Shown in pieces: positions 48,118 through 60,100 of a DNA stretch of 64,000 bases. This stretch comes from Stentor roeselii (taxonomy: Eukaryota; Ciliophora; Heterotrichea; Heterotrichida; Stentoridae): contig RSEH01000025.1 in the NCBI GenBank assembly GCA_006503475.1, positions 152,243 through 216,242 of the forward strand, read 5' to 3'. Position 1 is the stretch's first letter; the number at the start of each line of letters is the position of its first letter. The notes beneath the pieces were generated by a model. The model saw only the letters and a list, made by a program, of their open reading frames with translations. It was not told the DNA's origin and did no database searches. Position numbers and translations under genes: made by a program.

Positions 48118-48999
48118 ATGGAAGGATTGGATTTAAGGGTTAATTTTTTAGAAGAATTTATTAAATTTAATGATTTAATATGTACTATAATGGCCAGTCT
48201 CTATGAATTACCGAATCCACTAAATCATCTAAAACAAGACTTCAACCCTGTAAAAGTCCCAGACTTTCCCAACAGACACGAAAAACTTTCGCAATTCGAA
48301 AGTTTTAACTTGGTGTACCCAAGATGCGTTGAAAACCTGAAACATATAGAAAACCTTCACAAATCCCAATGTGAAAAACCAAGACTTCGAGCCTATCCTC
48401 TTTCCCGAGTAGAAACCCAGAACTTTGCAGAGTCCAGGTCTCCTTCTTTCAAATCGATTCATGAAAATTCTCTTCCAATAACGAAGAAAGTTCCTCTTCT
48501 GCCTTTGCTGTCAATTCGGACTAACGCCATTGAAGAGCTTTACAAAGAAATAAAGGATCTAAAGGCCGGAATCAATGATTTAGAAGAAAAAAACAGGATA
48601 AACTCACAGTGCATTGAAGTAAATAAGCTAAAAATTGCAAATCTTGAAGAAAATTATCAAAAATTAAAGCAAAAGGCTGGACTTGGATTAAGTTCTGAGG
48701 AAAAAAAGGCAGAACTGGTAAATAAACTAAAAAATTATCAGAATGACTGGAAAAAAAACACTGCTGGATTGAATAAAATTGTTCAGGAATTGGAAGTTGA
48801 AGTTAGAAGTTGGACGAAAAAAGTAGAAATTGCGAAAGATCTTGTTTGTAGGCAGGGGATTAATAATCGAGTGTTGAAGAGAAGTATTAAGGACTGCTCT
48901 AGTTTGGAGAGTAACAGTCAGTCTTGTGAGTCTTTGAATTTTACTGAAAGGACTAGGGTGCTTGTGCATAGTCCTTCGTTGAATATTCCTCGAAATTAA
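48118..48999 (+). CDS. Coiled-coil protein of unknown function (293 aa)
   Basis: Unrecognised. The N-terminal half is polar with a Pro/Arg-rich middle. Residues about 135-250 form a clear coiled coil (LYKEIKDLKAGINDLEEKN and following heptads). The C-terminal 40 residues are Ser-rich. The ATG at 48118 is 32 bp after the MORN gene stop; an alternative ATG at 48190 (MASLYELPN) would drop 24 residues of unremarkable sequence. The stop is TAA. It is the last intact gene before a 3.2-kb gene-free stretch. Confidence 0.6.
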   Translation: MEGLDLRVNFLEEFIKFNDLICTIMASLYELPNPLNHLKQDFNPVKVPDFPNRHEKLSQFESFNLVYPRCVENLKHIENLHKSQCEKPRLRAYPLSRVETQNFAESRSPSFKSIHENSLPITKKVPLLPLLSIRTNAIEELYKEIKDLKAGINDLEEKNRINSQCIEVNKLKIANLEENYQKLKQKAGLGLSSEEKKAELVNKLKNYQNDWKKNTAGLNKIVQELEVEVRSWTKKVEIAKDLVCRQGINNRVLKRSIKDCSSLESNSQSCESLNFTERTRVLVHSPSLNIPRN

Positions 49000-51900
49000 G
49001 TGAATGGATTAAGTAGATGATTGGAATTATGAATTGGTTTAGATTTAAGGAAGATGATAGGATTAGAGAGTTCTGCAGGTGTTATTCGTTATGTCTAAGA
49101 ATCTTATTTATGTAAAATTCAGTAATCTTGCATGCATCTTCCTTTAATTTTATTACTTCTTTTATTTGAATTATTAATATGTCTTAATTTGATGATCTGT
49201 TATCATTTAAAGACTGAGAACTTTGAAGTAGTCTTGCAAGACATTAAACTTTCAGACCTGGAAAATCATGAAGTTTTCAATTACTTAACACCTTAAGATT
49301 TTATAAAGTTCTTACAATTCGAATAAAAAATTTTTTTATAACATAAGGTCTTCATCTAAAAGACTCAAATTCAGAGTTAATAAAAAAATCCTGCCTCTGC
49401 AAGTTGCTTTTTTTAACTCACTAAAAACGTGAGGCCTGTTAAAGTGCTTCGAGTTTTTCAACGAAGAAAAAATTGAGCCTCTTGCATTGACTTTTACAGT
49501 TTTCTACGCTGCATTAGGAATGCAAAAGTTCACGATTAATATGCTTCGGCCCATTTTTTCAATTGCGAGACTTGTGAAGACATGCTGCTTGAACGAGCTG
49601 TGTTGACATCTGTCCGCTAGACTTAAGTGAAAGTTGAAGACGTTGCTTGAAGTGTTAAGATCATGGCTTGAGTTTCTTGTTTTAAGATGTGAAAGTTTTT
49701 TTTTTACTCCTTCTCGAATATATCAGTTTTTTTAGTCAATTGAAAAGATTAGAGGACTTTCTGAATTTTATAATTGAGGAATTAAATTTCTGGACGAAGC
49801 TCTTTGAAGTGAATAAAACTCAGTTAAAATGATCATTGTCGAGTTTTTTCTCTCTTTTGGATCAGAGCAAAGACCAGATCGAATATTTGATGTCGAAGAT
49901 TGAGGTTGGATCTTACTTGAACTATAACTGTCAGATTGAGAATGGCTTCTTTGTTGTTAGATTGAAAAACTCAAGTTTTTCATTAGAGAAAAAATTTAAA
50001 AATGATTCTTGGAAATATTTTAGGTTTTTGAATTGTTCAGCTTGAAGTTTCTGGTGAAGTTTGAAAAATGGTGAATTTTTCAGATGTTGTCGGATTCTAC
50101 TGAGCCTTTTATTGATTCAAGTCATGGTTTGTGGCTTTTTGGAGCTCGGTTCAATTTTAGTGAATAGTATCTATGGTTTTTTATATCTTTCAGTTGTTTA
50201 TAACTGTAAGAAGATCCTTGTTTCTAAATTGTTTGAATGACTACCTGGCTTGTCAACCTTGTATGAAACTGGTGTGCGAAATAGATAATTGCGAAAAGGA
50301 TCAGTTTTAATGATCCTTTAAAATATTGTCAGGGCTGCTTATCCACTTGTGAAATGTGCAGGAATAATGAAAATTGAAATCTTTCATCAAAGACTTGTGA
50401 ATCTTGCCCATCTTCATATTTCCAGATCCATATACCTTTCATGCAATCAGAACATTGAACTAAGCCAAGATCATTTATTTTCCTGTTAAAAGGCTATAAC
50501 TTCGAAAAAATTTACAAAGAAAAGCTCTTTTATGCGAATCTGACTGTAATTAAAGATCTTGAAGCTTTTCTCTAGTTCGATGCACCTCTGGAGGCTGAAT
50601 TGAAATCAAATAAAATCACAGATTATCTGAACGACAAAAATTAATTTCAAAGAGAATAAAAGATGAAGAATAAGCAGAACTTAGTGAAAAAGGAGCGACT
50701 ATAAGATTATGTATCACTCTTTCTTACCATAATCAATTACGATGGATCATCTTTTGTTGAGTTCCTAAAACAGCCTAAGTTTATATTGTTTTTTATTTTC
50801 AACGTTTCTTTTCATCCCAACCTGGGGAAATTTTCGTTATAATCAGAAATCAGAAAAAAACTCAGGAATTTTAAGTATTTTTACTTTTCTTACTCGGTAA
50901 TAGATTTGAATTCGACTTATAAAGAATTGGATCTGAAACCAGCTTATTGTTTTTGAATTTTTGACCTATTTCAACCTCTTGCAACTTTTCTAAGTCTTTT
51001 CATTTTTAGAAGTTTTGAGAAAAGTTGAAAAATAAGGATACAAATTTATCCACTTTTCTCATTGTTCAAGTTTACAGTGTTTTAAGGTTCTGGATGCAGT
51101 CATTTTAATTGTTGACTTGTGTGAGAGTTGGATTGGTTTTCAATAAATTGGAAAATTAAGATACTTTATATGACTATCTGCGTTTTAATTATTTAACCTG
51201 GTATTTAGGCTCTTTAAGTTAGTTTTTATTTCATTTTCTTTAATTAAATCAGAAGAGGGCCAGGATAGGAGCTCAAGAAGAGAAACATAATTTTGATAAG
51301 GTGTTTGAAGTCTTTTCTTTGGTTTAAATAAGATTATTTTTATTTGGCTATTTTACTTCATTTAATTTTTTAAGAAAATTGCTAATCGTTACTATTTGTG
51401 CTGATTTCAACAATCAATTTTTTTTTCAAACTGCGACCTTAGCTGTTTTTCTACTTATTATTTGATATTCAGGTTATTTCATATCTTTCGATAATTAAGT
51501 GCTTCCAAAGAGAATTTTTTTAATATGTATAATTGAATCAAAGAATAAACTTATTTCTTTATTATGATTTTATTTGTTATTGTTACATTAAAGATCATGG
51601 CATGACAGAGAACAGGCCCTTGTTTGCATTTATTTAATCGTTGTTACTTCGGTCTTGAATATTTTCTTCATTTTCAGGAATATGGTGAAAAAAATTTCTG
51701 ATTAAGTAAAAGCTAAATTCTGGAAGATGGGGGTAAAGCTAGTGCTGGATTTGTATATCAAGGATACCATTTTTACTAATGAACATGAACAGAGAAAAAG
51801 AATTGTAAAGGTAAGAGAGATAATTATTTTGAGTTCTTTCAGCCTAGATTATAAAATTAATTGATCTTTAATGATAGTTTTACATATTTATCCTCATCAT

Positions 51901-52167
51901 CAGGAAAAATGTGAACATTAGAATTACTTAAAGATTCTAATATTTAATCTTGTTTCTTTCTAATTATTACTTCAAATATATCTTCAATCTGAGTAACCAA
52001 ATCCAAAATCTTGATAAAAAAATCTAACACCTTGACCAAGAATAATTCATCATGATACACAAACATCTAAATCTAACCTATCCTGTAAACAATAAATCAT
52101 TCCCATATAAATCCACCTAATCTTCGCAAAATCTAAATAAATTAAACCCTAATCAACTATTTAATAA
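49000..52167. other. 3.2-kb stretch without an intact gene
   Basis: No intact open frame above 70 codons. It contains the decayed coding relic described separately (49207-50830). The part from about 50850 to 51950 is AT-rich and featureless. The last 200 bp before 52168 are C/A-rich on the plus strand, as upstream of other plus-strand genes, and probably hold the aminopeptidase promoter. No tRNA or other RNA gene was recognised. Confidence 0.5.
49207..50830 (+). pseudogene. Decayed protein-coding relic, F-box-like at its start
   Basis: Plus-strand reading gives protein-like pieces broken by stops and frame changes. At 49207-49330 a piece containing LSDLENHEVFNYLTP, then a TAA, then DFIKFLQFE matches the shape of an F-box. 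49436-49600 is open for about 55 codons (FEFFNEEKIEPLALTFTV...). 49836-50045 is open for 69 codons. Near 50487-50640, YKEKLFYANLTVIKDLEAFL is followed by a stop and more sense-like codons. Base composition is richer in G and C than in neighbouring spacers. I read this as one decayed gene of about 500 codons, possibly related to the F-box-like gene at 55356; the assignment is tentative. Confidence 0.45.
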
Positions 52168-54543
52168 ATGCAAGACTTTCGACTTGATCCGGAATGTGTA
52201 CCAAGCCACTACGACATAGATCTCGACTTGTAACCGAAATTCAGCAATATGCAAACCTTTCACTATACAGGAAAGATGAAAATCTTTCTTCATTTCTTAT
52301 CACCCAAGTCATCATTTAAGATTCATTCAAAAAGTCCAGTTCAGATCCTCTCAATAAAAGACCATCAAGGTTTAGTCTTGAATTTTGAATCTCGACCTTT
52401 TGAGATGATTCAGATCTTTTTACACGAGTTGACTTCTGGCGAGTCTTGCTTTGAAATTGAATTCGAAGCTGACGTTGGAAGAGATTGCAAGGGATGCTTT
52501 GTTACTAGGTCTGAAAATAAAAGATTGATTTCAGAAGGACGAGTCATGGTCACTACTGACTTTGAACCGACACTTGCAAGGCAGGCACTGCCTTGCTTTG
52601 ATGAACCCATGTTTAAGGCTACTTTTGATCTTATCATCAAAGCGGGGGACTGGACTGTGATTTCGAATATGCCAGGAGAACTTGATGAAAATTCAGGAAA
52701 ATGGAAATTTGATCGGTCGCCTCTAATGTCTGTTTACCTTTTGCATTGGACTATCTGCAGACATCAAAAGCTTTCAGTTTATTCAGGAGAAACTGAAATT
52801 TCAGTCTATTCCGACCACCCAGAACATACCAAAAAAAGTCTCGAAATAGCAAAAGATAGTCTAGCATACTTTACCTCAGAATTCCAGGAAGCTTACCCAT
52901 TACCAAAGCTGGACCTAATCGCAGTTTACAGTAATTTTTATTCAGATATGAGTTCTGGAGCGATGGAAAACTGGGGAAGCATAACTTTCTTAGAAGACAT
53001 TTTATACAAGTTACCAGAAGACGCTTTAAACAAGGTAATAAGACACTTCAGGACAATAGCTCATGAAATTTCTCACATGTGGTTCGGAAACCTCGTAACT
53101 TTGAAGTGGTGGAACGACCTGTGGCTCAATGAAGGTTTTGCAAGGTTCATGGAGTTCAGGTGTCTTCAGAGCATTCGACCAGAATTAAATCCTTGGGAAC
53201 AGTTCGCGAGTGAAGTTTTGTATCAAGGACTGTTGTATGACCACCCAGTGAACAGATCACATCCAGTAGAAATTGAAAACATCGGACCTGAAAACATCTC
53301 CACTTTCTTCGACAGCATAAGTTACCTAAAAGGCGCCTCACTTCTCAGAATGCTTGAAGACGTGATGGGTGTAAATTTTTCTAGAGCAGTCTCTCACTAC
53401 ATATCCCTCTACAAATGGAAAAACGTAGAAAGCGAGGAATTTTTAGACTGCATGCAGAACTTCACAGAATACAACATCAAAGACATGATGAAGACCTGGA
53501 CTAAGCAATCAGGATTTCCTCTAATTTTCTGTGAAAAGCAAGAAAATAACACCTTCCTGATAAGTCAGCGTCCATTCGATAAAAGACATTCAGCCTCCTG
53601 GGTGATTCCAGTCCGTTTTCAGACAAGTACAGGAGAATCAGGACTTTTTACCCTTGACCAAAAAGAAATTCTTCTTCCTTTCACTGCGAATTGGGTGCAT
53701 CTCAACTCAGGAGTCACAGGTTTTTACAGAGTCTTTTATAAAAACTGCTCAGATCTCTTCATCTCTGCGAAATCTTTAACAGCTCTTGATAGATTCGGCC
53801 TTCTTCATGATTCTTGCGCATTTTTTCAAGAAAAAATGATAGATATTCAAAATTTTCTTTTCATTATTGAGTCTTTAATACCTGAAAATAAGTTTTTTAT
53901 CTGTGAACTGATGTATTCTCTGTCTTTTCCATCGGAAGACTTAGAAATTCAAGAAAGATTTGAAAAGATGATGTTTAAAAATAGCATCGCTTTGATGGAC
54001 ACCTTTAGAATCGCTTCTTCTTCTCAAGGCTCTGAAGCGGCTCAGTTGCAAGACTTTTATATTCCAAGTATTTTGAAGTATTGGAGAAAAATTCATGAAA
54101 AGATCAAAGCGAATGACTCTGAAGAGTTTGAGGAAAGTGAAGAGAAAATTGATGATGAAGACTTGAATTTTTTTAGAAAATTTGCAAAGATTGCTTTTGA
54201 GGAATCGAATGATAAGAAACTTTTAACTGATGTTTTAAGTTTAAGTTATTTTGGAGAGGATCAGTGGAGTGAACAGGTTTTTGAGGATTTGAAAAGTGGA
54301 TTTGAGATTAGGGCTAATGTTTTTTGGGGAATTGACCAGTTGGTTATTTTGGTTGTCGCGGAGGCTGGGAATGAAGAAGATTTTTTTTATGTTCAGAAGT
54401 TGGTTGGCCTGGTTAAGTATTACTTTCAGTTGAAGAATGGAAATGATGTTGAGTACTTGAAAAAAGAATTGACTGGTGTTTTGAATCGAGTTGAGGATCA
54501 AGAGATTTCTGAGATGATCGAACAATTATTACTTGATAATTAA
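52168..54543 (+). CDS. M1 family zinc aminopeptidase, two 15-nt introns (781 aa)
   Basis: A gluzincin aminopeptidase of the puromycin-sensitive/APN type. The start is the ATG at 52168 (MQDFRLDPECVPSHYDIDL), reached through an intron at 52230-52244. A second intron at 52931-52945 removes five residues next to the substrate-binding motif, giving GAMENWG at 254-260. The zinc site is HEISH (289-293) with the third ligand E312 in LWLNEGFA. A C-terminal helical ERAP-like domain (about 470-781) with an acidic insert completes the usual architecture. There is no signal peptide or membrane anchor, so the enzyme is probably cytosolic. The length is short for the family (about 850-900). The stop is TAA. 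Confidence 0.92.
52230..52244 (+). other. 15-nt spliceosomal intron
   Basis: GTAACCGAAATTCAG, with an in-frame TAA. Removal joins YDIDLD to FNMQTFHYTG, the expected N-terminal strands of an M1 aminopeptidase. A at position 10, CAG acceptor. Confidence 0.93.
52931..52945 (+). other. 15-nt intron without an in-frame stop
   Basis: GTAATTTTTATTCAG. Reading through would insert SNFYSD-like residues between the strand LIAV and GAMENWG. M1 enzymes have five residues there (for example V-PDFAA-GAMENWG); splicing gives V-YNMSS-GAMENWG, exactly five. It has A at position 10 and a CAG acceptor like the other introns. Confidence 0.8.
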
Positions 54544-55355
54544 TCTTGTTGAGTTAAGTGTATTGATATAGGAATTTTAGTTAGTTGGTGTGATTTAGGA
54601 TAACAATTGTAAAATCAAGTCACTACTAAATTTTTTCAATAATGTAAGACTTGTTTAAACTTAATATAACAAAACTCTTAGGTTTTAGATTAACTTTATA
54701 GTAATTTATATGAAGATTCATCTAATAGGTTCTAAATAAATTTTAGGATTTAGCTTATAACTGAAATCATCACATTTAAACACTTTAAGATATTCATTTC
54801 TTGATGCTAATGCTATGATAGAATTTATATTTTTATATGAAGTGATAGTGAATTTTATATAAATTTACAGTATCTAGATGCTTAGAATCGATAAATAACT
54901 GTATCCTTGAAATGATTTTCCATAAATAGACTATTTGATCAAAACCATAAACAGATAATATCAGATCCTAATATGGTGATAATCATTCTATTATCTCCTA
55001 TTTGGATTAATGCTTTATACTTAATCTTTAAAGAATTAAAAAAACAAATACGCATAATTTTGATGAAGTCGCATCTTATTAATTTTCCCAAAAACCCAAA
55101 TACTCAAAGATTTCTAAATCTTTGCGGTCTTAAACTATGAGAATTAACTACTCCTTTCAACAGAGACATACAATTGAATCAAGTTTATTTAAAATGGCTT
55201 CATGATGCTAACCAGAAATTCGTACGACCAAAGAGACTAGACAATCAAAATCTGTTAAAGGACTTTTAACCTAATTAAGTAATTAGAGCACCTCTCTTCT
55301 ATAAAATTAATAAATATAAGAAATTTCTAAGCATATCTCGAATCATCTTTATAAA
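54544..55355. other. Intergenic region with a short open-frame relic
   Basis: 812 bp, AT-rich. A plus-strand frame from the ATG at 54973 to TAA at 55267-55269 is open except for one TGA (55138-55140) and reads protein-like towards its end (YLKWLHDANQKFVRPKRLDN). Otherwise nothing is recognised. The last 90 bp before 55356 form the leader and promoter of the F-box-like gene. Confidence 0.35.
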
Positions 55356-56276
55356 ATGAAATTAATTGAATTGCGAAGAGACTGTCTTCTCGAAATAATT
55401 GAATTTCTGACCTTTCCTGAAATCGTCTGTCTTCTAAAAATCTGCCGATTCTTTCAAAAATTTGTATCAAGCAACCATCAATTCTTTCAAAATCTTTTTG
55501 TAAGAAGATATTTCCTTGAAGATTCAGAAGGTCTCAACAGTTGGAACCAAATATGCATGAAGATTAAAACAGAGAAAAACTCAACAACATCTAAAAAATT
55601 TTATCCATTTTACACCGACGGAGGGACTTACAATGATATAAATAGATATTCCATTCAGAATCTTGTAGGAAATCACGTTTATTGCACAAATTTAAGTGTA
55701 GAGAATAATATTCTTGTCAAGTACTGTGTTAATGACTTCTATCCTGAATGTTACAATAATATCTGTGACCATAAAATATCAGGCACTGTTTTTTATATCA
55801 AAAGCATTGAAGAGTCGATAGATACTCACAGAAAAGAACTTTTGTTAATCAATTCTGTGGAAATCGCCAGTCCTGCATCTGGATACACTTGTCCTGTTTC
55901 TACATTGATGGTTTTTTGCAGTCTTGAAAAAGAGGAAGATTTGGGAATTATTAACTTGTTTCATAATACGTTTGATGTAAATCAAGTTGTTCAAATAGCA
56001 AATAGAATGAAATTCAACCCGATTGTGAAAAAATTGAAAAATTTTACTAAAGTCACTTTTGATAGGAAAGAAAATGGATTAGCTCCATTGTTGTGGGTCA
56101 AGTTGAAAAGTGTTTATCAGAGATCAAAACATAAGTTTTTGTTTAAGGTTCAGAGAGAAAGGTTTGCAAGATATTTCTATTTACTTTTAATTGAGTCTGA
56201 ACATCTAAGAAGAGATACTAGTATTGACTGTGGAAAAGTTTGTCCTGTTTTTAAATTGATTCGAATGAAAGATTAA
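55356..56276 (+). CDS. F-box-like protein (306 aa)
   Basis: Residues about 5-45 match an F-box (RRDCLLEIIEFLTFPEIVCLLKICRFFQKF), the Skp1-binding helix bundle of SCF ubiquitin ligases. The remaining 260 residues form a beta-rich, Cys-containing domain (PFYTDGGT, SIQNLVGNHVYCT, YPECYNN, SPASGYTCPVS) of a kind I cannot name but that probably binds the substrate. No membrane segments. The gene is flanked on both sides by 0.8-kb spacers, unusually roomy for this window. The start is the ATG at 55356 and the stop TAA. The relic at 49207-50830 may have belonged to the same family. Confidence 0.7.
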   Translation: MKLIELRRDCLLEIIEFLTFPEIVCLLKICRFFQKFVSSNHQFFQNLFVRRYFLEDSEGLNSWNQICMKIKTEKNSTTSKKFYPFYTDGGTYNDINRYSIQNLVGNHVYCTNLSVENNILVKYCVNDFYPECYNNICDHKISGTVFYIKSIEESIDTHRKELLLINSVEIASPASGYTCPVSTLMVFCSLEKEEDLGIINLFHNTFDVNQVVQIANRMKFNPIVKKLKNFTKVTFDRKENGLAPLLWVKLKSVYQRSKHKFLFKVQRERFARYFYLLLIESEHLRRDTSIDCGKVCPVFKLIRMKD

Positions 56277-57121
56277 GTTTCTTTAATATAGATAGAGTTT
56301 AGAATTCAAGTCATTAAAACCCAAGAAAAAAACCTGATGCTTTCCGAGGCAGGATTTGAGTTATAATATAGAAATGGGCAAATATCTAAGCTCAAACTTA
56401 GTTCTCCTCAACATTATAACTAAATCCTAGGATTCAATAATATATCTTGGGCCCTCTTGAAGGTTTGCTTATATCAGGCTGATTTCCGAATTTTCTTCAG
56501 TATAATCAGAGATTTTATCCTAGATGGTTTCGGCTGAATATGCTACAACTTTTAATAGTAGTTACAGAGGGATTATCCTCTAGTTATAGAATAAGTACAG
56601 AAAAGTAATCTATTCCATAAGATTTTAAAATCAATCATTTTTTAATTTTGTTTTCAAGACCAGAGTCTAAACATTTTCTCAAGTTTATTCCAAGAAAAAT
56701 GAAATTTTAATAAGTTTTTATTAGTTATCATGATGAAGTTGTATATTGATAATAATAAGACACTGAGATTTTCAAAATTAGAGCTTTAACTTATAAATCA
56801 ATGATGTATTAAGTTAAGATTTTTATAAAATAATTATAAATATCTTTACAGTTTCAATTTTTTCCTACTCTTATCTAAAATTCATTCTAATCATAATTAA
56901 ATATTCATAGAAACAATAAACCTCTATTCTCTTTCATCATATTTCAACTTTCCACTATATTCATTCAATCCTAAAATCATATCATTAAATTTTATTCATT
57001 ACTTTCTTCAAAAGTTCCTAAGCTCTAACACAAAGTTCCTAATTAAGTATTTATTAAAGATAAAAAAATTACTTCAAATATTCAAATATAAAAAAAACAC
57101 TTTTAAGAATTTTTTACTTAA
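56277..57121. other. Convergent intergenic region
   Basis: 845 bp between the stop of the F-box-like gene and the stop of the surface-protein gene. AT-rich, with no open frame above about 40 codons that I would support, and no RNA gene or repeat recognised. Confidence 0.45.
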
Positions 57122-60100
57122 CTAAAGAACGAAGTAAGCGCAAATAGCTGCAAGTATCACTCCAGATGAACTACTGCCTCCATCTTCCGAATAAGTGAAG
57201 TTTGTGCGAATCGGTTCATCTCCACATTCAACATATCCTGGGAAATTGTTGCAAAGCACACAGCTGACTGAATAAACCGAGTAATCCAGGTCAGCTTCAG
57301 TACTGTTGAAGTCATATACCCAAGCATCAAGAGTATCTGCGGTCACATCTTGTTCAGAAGATCTTGATTCTCTATCTTCGCTATCAATTCCATAATAAAC
57401 TTCTTCAGTTGTGCTTTCAATTCCACTTCCATTTACAATAAGGCAGTAAAGAGTTCCGTCTTCAGTTGCAGTGAAGTTGAGGACAAGCTTGTAATCTGAT
57501 TCTTCTGATTCAGAAAATTCTGAATTTTCATCAAATTCAGGGACCGGGTATTCATCAGCATTTATTTCTGTGATCTCAACAGTTCCTCCGACAGCTGCTC
57601 CAAGTGCGGCTTTATCAGCACTAGCAGGTGAGACACTGTTAGTAGGGTCAGCATAAACAGTGTAAACCTGATCAGCAAGCATTCTTCTGTCACTATCGCT
57701 CTGGACCATCTTTTCTTTAGTCTTGAAAAACTTGATGAGTTCACTGATGACTGTCGAGGATTCTGGATCATCATCGAACGAAATGGTTAGAAGAGCGTGA
57801 CTTGGGAAAGCTGCAGTTTCTATTTCGATTGAATCTTTTCCGATATTCCCAGTCAAGTTATCGATGTAGGCATAGACAGTGTATTTACTCGCTGGTGAAA
57901 GCTTATCGAAGGTGTATAGATCGTTGTCTCCTTCTTCAATGATTGTTTGTCCATATACGAAGAAATCAGCTCCTGCTTGTAGTAAACTCTTAACTGTTGA
58001 TTGATAGTCTGCTTCTTCATCGTCAAGTAAGGCTTCAACTTCTGAGTAGTAATCTTCAACTAGGCTTTCGAAAGTTGGTAATGAGTCATCTCCTGATCCA
58101 AGAATATAAGCAATTTCTAAGAGACTCTCATATTCCGTCAAATTATTATCATTTTTATTTTCTCCAACAATGCACCAAGTTAAGATGCCCTTATAATCCG
58201 AGTTGATAGACACAGTGAATCCACTTGACTCAGGCTCTGAATTGCTCAGTTCAATAACAGCTGCATCTCCTTCAATTAACTTATAAGTGAAAGAATAACT
58301 ATCTTCAACTTGGAAGGCGTCAGCCGCATCACCACTCAATTCAATGATGAATTCATAAGTAGTATCTTCAGTGCATCCTGAACAAGAAATAGTGAAATAA
58401 TCAATAGTCCATTCTCCGTTCAAGTCAATTGATTCAGGACTGAAAGAAATACCTAATTCTTCATCTACTGCTGAGAAAGTCAATGTAAGGTCACTGTAAG
58501 GCCAGACCTCCAAGTCTTCTTCTCCACTCAAGAAACCTGCACCGATTGGGAAACTTCCGAAGTTAGGAACTACAATGATTTCTGATTCACTTAGATAAAT
58601 GTCGTATGGGTTGTCAAGGCTTACGTAAACTTTGGTCTTTACTGGAGCGACATATTGATTATCACTTCCACTGAAAGGAGTTTCATCGATTGTCCATTCA
58701 ATATAATAAATCCCAAGTGGAGTTTCTCCAGAGGTTCCAACATAAAACACATAATCATCTTCATAAGTCGCATATTCACTCTCAGCCTCAATTTCAATTG
58801 ACTCAGTGCTTTCACTCCATGTGATCTTAATAGACTCCGCATCGATTTCTCCATCATCAGAGGTAATAACAAAAGGTCCAGTATAAGTTCCAGCAAGTAC
58901 AGCAATATCATCCCCATCATTAACAACAAGACTAGACCAAGCATCAAAATCAACAGTGAAGGCAGTAAAAGCAGCATTTAAGTTATCATAAGAGAAAGCA
59001 CTAATAGTCTCACTATTCTTTCCATAACTAACACAGAACTTTCCAGAGTAATAGTCGCCCTGCCACGCTGAAGGTTCATAAATCCATTCACTTCTCGAGG
59101 AAGATTCACTAGCCTCAGGTGTTCTCAATCCTTTAACAGTAAAAGTAGTCCAATTACTACTTGCAAAGCTTTGAGCCCCTGTCAAAGTGAAATAAACTTC
59201 ATTATCCTCAACAGAACAAGAAGCATCAGCCAAGACTTTAACAGTACTTCCCTGATCATTAATATAATCAATAGAACAAATCAATTCCTCTGAATTTTCC
59301 ATTTCAACCATATAAGGCATTGGGAACATGACAGTGAAAATTCCGCCTTCCACAGCATCAGCCTTCACAAAAGCTGAAAGAGTCAAATCATGGTAAAAGT
59401 GACTGTCGTCGGTATAAGACACGTCCGCGTAGTACAAGTCAATTGAATCTGAAAAGCTTGAAGAGAAGGTCAAGCTCTGCGAGTCAGTCGCGTAGACCGG
59501 CGCTGCCAGAAGATCCCACTCGCTGTCTGTCAAAAAGTAGTCGAAACTTCCCTCGGCTTGAGGGTTGTCCAGGTAAAGAAGGACTGAAAGTTTTTGATCT
59601 GAAGTGTATTGGGTGTTAATTTCACAGGATATCAACCAGTGATTCGCCAGACAACGCAGAATTTCATTGTTTTCGTTTAATGCGTATAACCAGTCCTCGT
59701 CGTAAGCAGGGTTGTTAAAGGTCTCACCTGGAATCGCGTTGTAGTCTTCACTTGCGTCGAAGTGGACCCAGAAGGACTCGGCTGTTGTGTCGTTGAAGGA
59801 TATGGTGAAGTTGTAAACTGATGGGAAACCTGCGTAGAGAAGGTTTGAAGTAAATGTGAAACTTGTGGTGAAATTTGTAGGAGCTGTTGAAACTGAGTAT
59901 TTTTGGTTTAAACTTGTTATTGATGAGTCATCTATTAGTGTTGTTGTTGATGAATCTGGACCTTTTACTGTCACTTTTACGTTTTCAGGAGTTGTGGTTG
60001 TTAGGTCTACTGCGTCGTCGACTACTAGTTTGAAGGTTTCTTTTGGAATACTTTGGGAAAGAGTTATGGTAATTGTGTCTGAGGATTGAGAGACTGATGA

